Of a DNA stretch of 22,500 bases, positions 17,201 through 22,500 are shown piece after piece; the stretch's first letter is position 1, and each line of letters begins with the position of its first letter. The stretch is from Leishmania infantum JPCM5. Lineage: Eukaryota > Euglenozoa > Kinetoplastea > Trypanosomatida > Trypanosomatidae. The stretch covers positions 330,001 through 352,500 of the forward strand of contig NC_009393.2 of NCBI RefSeq assembly GCF_000002875.2, in the 5' to 3' direction. The notes beneath the pieces were generated by a model. The model did not search any database. It worked only from the letters and a program-made list of their open reading frames with translations, and was not told the origin of the DNA. The translations under genes and the position numbers were made by a program.

Positions 17201-18813
17201 TGCTGGTGGCAGAGGGGGGCGGCCCCTCTCTCCGCTATCGCTGCAGCTGAGTCGTGCTCGGCCGCTTTTCGCTCTGGGCACTCCCGGCCGACCGGCGTCT
17301 GCGAGTTGTGCTGGTGCTGTGGCGAGTAGTCGTGCAGGTCTCCAGGTGGGAAGGTCGACTCTGAGATGGCGGTGGGGACGACCATGTCGCCGCCTTTGGC
17401 AGCTACGGTTTTCGCCGAGAGCATCGGCCACCCGGAACCCTTGCCAAGGGCGACAGGCGAGGCCGTGGTCAGTGAAGCATCGAGGCGCTTGGCGTCCGTC
17501 GCCGCTGTCCCTCCTCCTGATGCGTTCATCCATCGTTCAGGGGTGCTAACAGCGTGAGCGCCGCCAAACGCATCACAGCAGTCCACGCGCACCTTCGCTG
17601 GGGCGGCGGCTTCGCCTGACACACCCCAGACATCCTGTGGCCCGGCATCGATGCCGTTCATGCGGGCGTGCACGGCCGCCGCGTTCCTTGGTGAGACGCC
17701 GAGAGCCTTCTCCACCACGTCCTCCACTGTCCCCAGTGCCTCCACCGTCTGGATCTTGGCGCGGCGCGTCTTCGCGTTGGTCTCGCCATCGAGGTTGGCC
17801 GTCTCGATGTACGTCAGCCCGTCCGGCAGCGACGTGTTCAAGATCAGGCAGTCTGCCTTCACTTCTTCACCAAGGCGGAAGAGCATGATGTCACCAGGGT
17901 ACACTTCGCAGCTACGCACCGGCTGGAACGTGACTACCGGCTCCGTTGCAGCGTCCGGCGTCGCTGACTCTTGGGGCTGCGCTGACGTGCGGCGAAGGCT
18001 CAATGCCGTTGGGCACGTTGTCGATGCGCCGCAACTTCGGCCGTAGGTGGTCATCTCCACCTCTTCCACCGCATGCACTCCTTTACCATCATATGACTTC
18101 TTGCGACTGACCGCGGTGTCTTCCCTTGGGCTGCTTGGCCGCGACACGACGCGCACGATGCGCTGCCGCCAGCGGCGAGGGTTCTGCTGGTGATTGTGAC
18201 CACCGTGCACGCGCAGCGACGCTGCGGCTGCGCCGTCGCTGTCACTCGTGGAGTTTTGCTTCTCGGTAAGAGTGCCGCTGCTGCTGCTGCTGGCGGTGGT
18301 GCTGCCTTTGCTGGACACCTCCGCGCACGCTCGCAGGACGTAGACGATCATTTCGTTTGCCTGGCGATCCGCCCTGCGCCGCTTGCAGTCCTCCCAGAGG
18401 TCCTTGAAGATGCCAGCGCCGATCACGAAGGACAGGGGCACAATACTGCTGAAGGGGTTGATCGGGCTCGCCCCTGGCACGAGCGCGATGATCATCACAA
18501 GCAAGAAATAGATGTTGGAGATCTTGTAGAACTGGTAGAGAAGGCTGAGCGGCAAGCCCGTGAGAAGCGTGTACTTGGCTGTGCGGATAGAGTTGTCCGG
18601 AAAGTTGCGCTGCCGATTGCGGTCGCTGCGCAGCAGGTCGATTTCGACGAAGGCCGGTTGCCCAGACTCCGACGCGCCGCCGTCCTTGGCGTTGTCCGCC
18701 ATAAAATTGTTCTCGTCTTCGTCGTCAATGACATTGTCTCCGGGGCTCGTGCAGCTAACGGTGCTCCGAATGGCGGCGACAAGGCTGCCGAAGGAAGCCT
18801 TTACTTTGCCCAT
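11227..18813 (-). CDS. Giant P4-type ATPase (phospholipid-translocating flippase)
   Basis: P4-ATPases move phospholipids to the cytosolic leaflet, usually with a CDC50 partner. All hallmarks are present (numbered from the ATG): RNFPDNSIRTAKY then TM1-2 (about 87-141), actuator DGET (342-345), RNTDWVIGAVVYTG (787-800), TM3 and TM4 with PLSLYVTLE (897-905), phosphorylation motif DKTGT (954-958), CHS near 1202, SLDEIALV (1526-1533), KGA (1815-1817), TGDK (1932-1935), GDGANDV (2176-2182) and six C-terminal membrane segments (about 2243-2465). The tail (about 2475-2528) is charged and helical. At 2528 residues it is roughly twice the usual 1100-1300, because of Ser/Ala/His-rich insertions at about 160-290, 370-745, 975-1180, 1215-1510, 1588-1808 and 1990-2090. 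No frameshift is seen. The frame extends to a GTG at 18948, but a stop lies just upstream and the only ATG is at 18813. Substrate and location cannot be told. Confidence 0.95.
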   Translation of the reverse strand: MGKVKASFGSLVAAIRSTVSCTSPGDNVIDDEDENNFMADNAKDGGASESGQPAFVEIDLLRSDRNRQRNFPDNSIRTAKYTLLTGLPLSLLYQFYKISNIYFLLVMIIALVPGASPINPFSSIVPLSFVIGAGIFKDLWEDCKRRRADRQANEMIVYVLRACAEVSSKGSTTASSSSSGTLTEKQNSTSDSDGAAAASLRVHGGHNHQQNPRRWRQRIVRVVSRPSSPREDTAVSRKKSYDGKGVHAVEEVEMTTYGRSCGASTTCPTALSLRRTSAQPQESATPDAATEPVVTFQPVRSCEVYPGDIMLFRLGEEVKADCLILNTSLPDGLTYIETANLDGETNAKTRRAKIQTVEALGTVEDVVEKALGVSPRNAAAVHARMNGIDAGPQDVWGVSGEAAAPAKVRVDCCDAFGGAHAVSTPERWMNASGGGTAATDAKRLDASLTTASPVALGKGSGWPMLSAKTVAAKGGDMVVPTAISESTFPPGDLHDYSPQHQHNSQTPVGRECPERKAAEHDSAAAIAERGAAPLCHQHEHSFSDQQKHFTSSSTTGVPLARSSTDLSAAVSGNFHSVASNVTSDMSPERILHQRLMTLKERLAEEGQLPMPLQLRQLSEHYERTVHSRTNSAGARVSSLHGCPHNSTNRAGESESLFDDDAHHHHRSRESQQRRVAEPRRRDGAGDAETAATGPGSGAGPRGQSRGFSAPNKPGVFHNEPLHGNHIADGSDRAFEAAPGVLPASGVVLISCPPTPDLSMWFGQLRLPSGEMVPLGIDQFIPRGCLIRNTDWVIGAVVYTGRHTKMLLNLRPKPHKVTNMTRRLNQMNVLFFAFNQVLIMLLCGLAIWSKRQLLRKVPGAKTDHSAWYIQWSLERYSDVSLFWWRYLTNFVLVSYLIPLSLYVTLEFNKAMQMLLIGADKRMAVFDEFTGAIKKARPKTSELNGQLGHVRYIFTDKTGTLTENLMTYVGGVVDGHTHSETEQPGGIGRALLRRSTAYTAGSVLTSVCPNSMGSARESSLRCDHHKHRRLSSSLGREASTLGDAAVADSLAGMRGESALVSADVAASNSSSCSAAGGGDQHSSNHPFQRLAAVMASHIAVDAHANGDDDTIRQSPRTVTAASPASLVATVDIGATSPHLPLSSSYQCGSGAFGRNAFPALGNAVPGADGNEPGGLGSLAGLRNINEAVLEREPLFCYLRAIALCHSVVCFPVDAVDGLADSQQAAENGKGAPQETKGHKDRRRDKDHNATAAAGECSAPQKRKNSHHHNRADDGAGKGAPRRRRGSASTADPDHSRARHQQSHETAHHAPDLVPLSKILSLNDISVGNFVEIPYAVPAGPAVCEDLEPYTASGTNSGRGVSMSAHDHLTRANTASFVTAAASADGRGQHQYHHHKTNTNSAVPAATTVDLGPLTKDIFNLSRNNTSLLHGRTSSTSWYQNRYFNRAMHNRNLSAHVSHDGGERNPTPAASPSTTMYPVGSAGEFAGQAATPAEAGGSAAVAAAEAAVPIAASDLEPFIDRSKIYEGQSLDEIALVNAARENGFSLFERTAKQIYIKALGRVMCYDIIAELDFTPQRKLMSILLQRRPDLDSEAAATSVAAGVSAHYHRRAPESSAAAAAAREASGLFAATASGVLPECGVASRPRQSQSHDGLCAFPAQGKKANGDGAASSLPGEDARLCRAKTTSAFTTLTAAELPLPLSRPRTVVLTSEAHESTAEQREEEDGNRSADGPAAKILPPHSILLPPPTKQQRVPHLGGSGVFTATPPPSSAQQLAHQPSGGGMSPYHDGFGSSAGFGVSAAAGAPASAPGKYLLLVKGADSSMMEIVNMQKRANVRVKDKMLKELDTMSQLGLRTLILGQRYLREEEVRGWLPIFNDAQCAMQDRSEKLHKAYALLEKDVDIVGATAVEDKLQEEVPQTLEFCIQASIVVWMLTGDKRETAVTIAHTSGLVKAGYTDYVCHLDVSDIIEEEALLQQKQRYKETCRRKAKDGIGDGVSSLENVSSSSSDADSALHSPVASTTTRAHLSGSSRMHSPQLPKALTQAGSVDHATVVSTASPLQETANTITGGDSIGAGTSIAVDAAQRFLMRKCARIEEQLKAAEDKCSEGQEVFDDRVVVIVVDGKTLDFIFQDCNRARRFFLLGSRCRSAVCCRMTPLQKAKVVRMFKRNANAVVLAIGDGANDVSMIQESSIGVGIMGLEGSQAELASDYALPKFRFLKRLLFVHGRFSVFREAHCVVYSLYKNVIVTVGMVSYQFYVGYSGQTLIDSWLLGMFSVFLCSLQPLMIGILDKDVEDELAESLPRLYPPLSRESMYFSCTYIIKWLVDGLIEGLIFFFFLMYTVGVQDNLYTHMTAAIEDYGATFFTMLVLVADLRAGTLVTYYMLPFALVIGLAIILVPALELAYAALHDLAGSNWFVHVANELYGTSGKFWLMLFFACGVLVVFTMASNMYIQLFAPWHNAGFAMRAARRSHHRIPHQHTKEELKAEYTRLLARCEELTKLQQKRKESAAKNSGAKGKTQMTTTAAAAAR

Positions 18814-18923
18814 GACGGGGCCCGATACGGCTGCGGCCGCTGTTCGAGCGTCGCCGGGGTGTGCGCGAGAGGTGGGGTGAGGTGGTGGGGATGGCGTTGA
18901 CGAACCATCCTCGCCTCCACCAT
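18801..18923 (-). promoter_or_regulatory. uORF overlapping the P4-ATPase start
   Basis: Between the candidate acceptor (18958) and the main ATG (18813) an upstream ATG at 18923 opens a 40-codon frame, with a second in-frame ATG at 18908. It is out of frame with the main gene and stops at TAA 18803-18801, just past the main start. Ribosomes initiating there would miss the main start, so translation would depend on leaky scanning or on another acceptor. No coding function is suggested for the peptide. Confidence 0.45.
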
Positions 18924-18957
18924 ACGCAGGCGTCACGACAGCCGCCACCGGCGATGT

Positions 18958-18997
18958 CTATCGATCACGAAAAAGGCGAAGAGGAAGAGTGAGGAGC
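18958..18997 (-). promoter_or_regulatory. Candidate trans-splice acceptor for the P4-ATPase gene
   Basis: The coding strand has CTCCTCACTCTTCCTCTTCG and CCTTTTTCG (about 18997-18967), followed by GATCGATAG with AG at 18959-18958. This gives a 144-nt leader and excludes starts further upstream. More pyrimidine tracts lie around 19050-19085. Confidence 0.5.
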
Positions 18998-19123
18998 CAG
19001 CAAAAAACGATGCACGCTTGCACACGCACGAGACAGAAACAGGAGAGCGTCAAAGGCAACGAGGGGAGCTGAGAAAAGAGGAAAGAATGAATCGAAACAA
19101 GAATTAAGAAGGCAAGGCCAGAG

Positions 19124-19163
19124 ACACACACACACACACAACGACAACACACACACACACACA
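19124..19163. repeat. Double CA tract
   Basis: Two CA tracts (19124-19141 and 19147-19163) split by a short GACAA segment, upstream of the P4-ATPase acceptor. Confidence 0.9.
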
Positions 19164-19616
19164 GACGCCGCTTAAGATAGCTAGCTAGATAGATGGAGAG
19201 ACAAGCGCAAGTACAGCGGTAGGAGAAGACATGTGAGAAGTCTTCCCCCTCTTCCTGCGCTGCCGCTGCCAATGCCACCCTTCCACAGACACAAACACAC
19301 AGAGACGAGGAGGCAGACTGGCGGAAGACCAGAGGGAGAACACACCAAAGATATGCAGAGGTTGATAGAGCGATACAGATACGTGTATGTAAAGAGAGTA
19401 GATAGGAGATAGGAGGAGGAGGGAGGGGGGGGTAAACAACCGACGAAGGCGTTGCGTTGGCGTTTCTGCGTATCAGCGAACTCTGCTAACGACAACAATA
19501 ATAAGAAAGCGCTGCCCTGCTGGCCTCCGCGTACTCTGTCTCTGCCGCGTGCACGGCACCCACGCAACTGCTCCTGCCACTGTGCCGCCTTGTCCTTTTT
19601 CGCCGCGCGTCAACAC

Positions 19617-19629
19617 ATATATATATATA
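19617..19629. repeat. (AT)n tract
   Basis: A 13-bp alternating AT run followed by CA units, an AT-rich spot in otherwise GC-rich DNA. Confidence 0.85.
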
Positions 19630-20620
19630 CACACACAATTCACTCTCCCTTTTCTCCTCCAAAAAGAAAAGCTGACAACGAGCCGCGCTTGTGTGCGTGT
19701 GCAAGAGAGAGAGGCAGGGATCCACGAACTTCGCGCAGATCCTGCAGCTCTGAAAAGCGAGATGGAGGACAGTGCACACAGGCACGCGCTACTTGCCACA
19801 GTGCGACGGTTCCAGCTCGCAAGCTGAGAGAAGAGAGCCCTCGAGCACTTCTGAGTACGTGATATGAGGCCGAGGAAAGGAGGGCGTATGTATGTTCGTG
19901 TGTGTCTGTGTATTCGGAGAAGGAGAGGATCCGAAGACACCGACAGCGATGTGCGAGGGACAGAGACAACAGATGTGCAGTTACAGGGAATGCCAAGCGA
20001 TACGCGAACACAACACACTCACACACACGCACAGGCACACAGAGAAGTCGAGGGAAGGCAAGCACTTCTCCAACACAGCCGCCGAGGCCACCGACAGGTT
20101 CCTTAAAGACAAGTGCACGCGCTGAAAAGAGGGATCCTGCGTGCACGTGATGGGGCCTCACCGCGCGTTGCCTCACCACCACTCACGTGACACGGCCAGC
20201 AACAGATTTCAAGAGAGAGGGTGGCGGTGGTGGTGGTGGAGGGCAAGAGAAAGACAAGGCAGGATAGCGTGGGTACGATGAAGAACCGTGGGCGGCAGAC
20301 GCGCACACGCGCGCGCACCAGAGAGGGAGAGAGGGAGAGAAGGCAGATGAAAGAACGTGGTATATTGAACTACTGCGCACGCGTGTGTTGAGGGCTCTTG
20401 TGTATGTGCCTGAGTGGCCAAGCAAGCAGGCGAAGCAGCAGCGAAGGAAAGTATCAAAGGTGTATGTAGGGGGGGGGAGGGGAGGATGCCGGTGACGGCG
20501 GGGGCGGAAGCGGGAGAGTAGTGCGATGCGAGGAGGATAGGCAGCCCAGCAGTGTCGTTACCTCGCTTACTGCACTCCTTTCCCTTCCTTTCCTTGTGCT
20601 CTTCTTTGTGCGTGTTTATG

Positions 20621-20642
20621 TCTCTCTCTCTGTGTGTGTGTG
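20621..20642. repeat. (TC)5 followed by (TG)6
   Basis: Adjoining TC and TG dinucleotide tracts within the long gap before the P4-ATPase gene. Confidence 0.85.
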
Positions 20643-21213
20643 CTAAGAATGCGTCTGAGCACGGAAACGCGCGAACACGAAGATAAGCAGCGAGCGTCGG
20701 TGTGTCCAGCGCGACGCAGGCCGAAACCAAAGGTCGAAAAGGGCGTCTGTGCAAGGGAAAAGGAAGGGCAGCACCGTTGCGTGAGTCGTCGTCGTCGTAG
20801 ATCAGACGGGATAGTGATGATTGAGCGCGGAGGAGGGAGGTAGACCCACGGCAAACACGTGCACGCACAAACACACACCACAAACGCTGAGGCGTTGTGG
20901 AGATCCGTCTCTCTCTTGCGTATGTGAAGGAAAAGAACGACGACAACAACACAGAGCAAAGGCCGAGCCCAAGAGCGTGGTCGAGTGCTAACGGAGACGA
21001 TACAACAGTGTGCGTGTGCGCAGGTGAGCGGGTCTGCAGGACACAGCTGCAACACGGCGAGCACGTACGCTGTGATTCGTGGGTGTGTCACCGAGAGGAA
21101 AAAGAGGAGGAGAGCACAACAAATCAAATACGTGTAGCCACGTGCACAACACGCCTCCGTCTGCCGCCTTTCTTATTCGTTGTTTCGTTGCGCGTGCGTG
21201 TATATAGGTGCAG

Positions 21214-21226
21214 GTGTGTGTGTGTG
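21214..21226. repeat. (GT)n tract
   Basis: A short, pure GT run. It reads as CA on the transcript, beyond the ubiquitin-L40 3' UTR GU tract. Confidence 0.85.
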
Positions 21227-21916
21227 GCAGGTGTGGCGGCAGAGCCGCGTACTGTATCCAAGGAATTCCTTTGAAGCGCGGGTGAGAGATGGAAGGCGCG
21301 GGTGGTGGGGGCGGAGCGCCATGACGGCAAGAGAGAGAGAGAAGAGGGTGAGGTGACGAGAAACATGAGGTGGCTCAGATGGAGAGGGGTGGTGCAAGCA
21401 ACTCAAGGACAGGGCCGGCATTCATGCACGCTGCTCGCCACGCAATAGTACCTGCCTCCTTGTTCGGCGCATTACAGCGCCTCCGTAATCGCGAGAGTGT
21501 CACCCATCTCCTCCGCTACGCCACGCATGCACGCACGCACGCGCGTACACGCACGCAGATCCGCACAGAGATGCAAAGAGCGTGCAAGAGAAACAGGGCG
21601 GCTGCGCGGTGATCGTCGGGTGCGGGGTTGGGCGAATAAGGCCGAGGGAAGGTGGGAAGTCTGGGCAAAGAAGCGGAGGTACAACTCACGAGACACTCAC
21701 TCGCATCGAGCAGTGCCGAAGCGCATGCAGCTATCTCGATGTGTGTGTGTGTCTCTCTCCTCCTCCGCCTCTTGCTCAGTGGTCTTCGCGAAGTAAACCA
21801 TGCACTCTTTCCTGTTGTGTGTGTTGTGCCCGTTGCTCTCTGCCCTGCATCAAGAGTTCCTCTCTACTCACCGGCCCCGCGACAGGGCCCAATCGCGTAG
21901 TGCGGAGCAGCGGTCA

Positions 21917-21932
21917 ACACACACACACACAC
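21917..21932. repeat. (AC)8 tract
   Basis: A 16-bp AC tract about 243 nt after the ubiquitin-L40 stop, (GU)n in the 3' UTR. Confidence 0.9.
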
Positions 21933-22174
21933 TCACAAGTATATACGTCCGCACCTCACGTCATCTTCGCTTGAACCTTCTCGCCTCTGCCTCTGTCGTT
22001 CAACACGCCAGACCTGCTCAGTCACGTCAGGACCACTGCACCATACAGATAGAGAGCGCGCGCGCTATAAGCGCTGGTAGGGAAGACGGGAATGGCGTGG
22101 CCAGCACGAAGCGTAAAGGAAGATTGGAGGAATGGGTGGGGAGGCGGGGGACGCTACAGCACAGCCATCGCCGC

Positions 22175-22500
<326 letters not shown>

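Larger units (their letters stand above)
18998..22174 (-). other. 3.2-kb gap between the ubiquitin-L40 and P4-ATPase genes
   Basis: The longest gap in the window. It has CA tracts (19124-19163, 21917-21932), an AT tract (19617-19629), TG tracts (20631-20642, 21214-21226), a (GTC)n run (20785-20799), a nine-G run (20469-20477) and CACG repeats (about 21526-21556). Minus-strand frames up to 247 codons begin at non-ATG codons or are rich in His/Thr/Ser from the repeats. I see no tRNA or other recognisable RNA gene. A small unrecognised gene or noncoding RNA cannot be excluded. Confidence 0.5.

Noticed and set aside
18814..18948. 45-residue N-terminal extension of the P4-ATPase
   Set aside because: The frame there opens at GTG only and has no ATG; a stop lies just upstream, so it was treated as 5' leader.
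20209..20952. 247-codon minus-strand open frame in the long gap
   Set aside because: It begins at GTG, is Ser/Leu/His/Pro-rich with repeat-derived HTH-like stretches and shows no recognisable protein; most likely untranslated sequence.
22055..22075. AGCGC/GCGCT inverted repeat after the ubiquitin-L40 stop
   Set aside because: The five-base stem is too short to separate from chance in GC-rich DNA, and hairpin terminators are not expected in polycistronic units.

Overview
The window looks like nuclear chromosomal DNA from a trypanosomatid, most likely Leishmania or a close relative. It is GC-rich. Seven intron-less genes all lie on the minus strand, and long low-complexity gaps full of CA/GT tracts and pyrimidine-rich stretches separate them. 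Several gene starts are preceded on the coding strand by a pyrimidine tract followed by AG, the signature of spliced-leader trans-splicing. This fits one polycistronic transcription unit read from position 22500 towards position 1, with no strand switch. The genus is inferred; no rRNA, spliced-leader or kinetoplast marker is present.

In transcription order: (1) the 3' part of a ubiquitin-ribosomal protein L40 fusion gene (runs off the right edge); (2) a very large P4-type ATPase (phospholipid flippase) of about 2528 residues, inflated by low-complexity insertions between intact catalytic motifs; (3) a 490-residue protein with a possible mitochondrial presequence and a Lys/Ala/Pro-rich histone H1-like tail; (4) a 523-residue coiled-coil protein of unknown function; (5) a 106-residue single-pass membrane protein; (6) a Rab-like GTPase of the RJL family; (7) a MYG1-family protein. 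As usual in trypanosomatids, neighbours need not share a pathway, and control is expected mainly at RNA processing, stability and translation.

CDS starts were set at the first in-frame ATG after a plausible splice acceptor. Several longer open frames begin at GTG or TTG and were trimmed. The gaps (0.5 to 3.2 kb) hold untranslated regions, candidate splice acceptors and simple repeats. In most genes a (GU)n tract lies about 130-280 nt after the stop codon, and some gaps carry a complementary (CA)n tract further on.

I see no clear new multi-gene system. The best leads are the insertion-laden flippase with a start-overlapping uORF, a 273-nt AG-free tract across the start of the H1-like gene, a second start-overlapping uORF at the small membrane protein, the divergent RJL GTPase, and the complementary GU/CA tracts.
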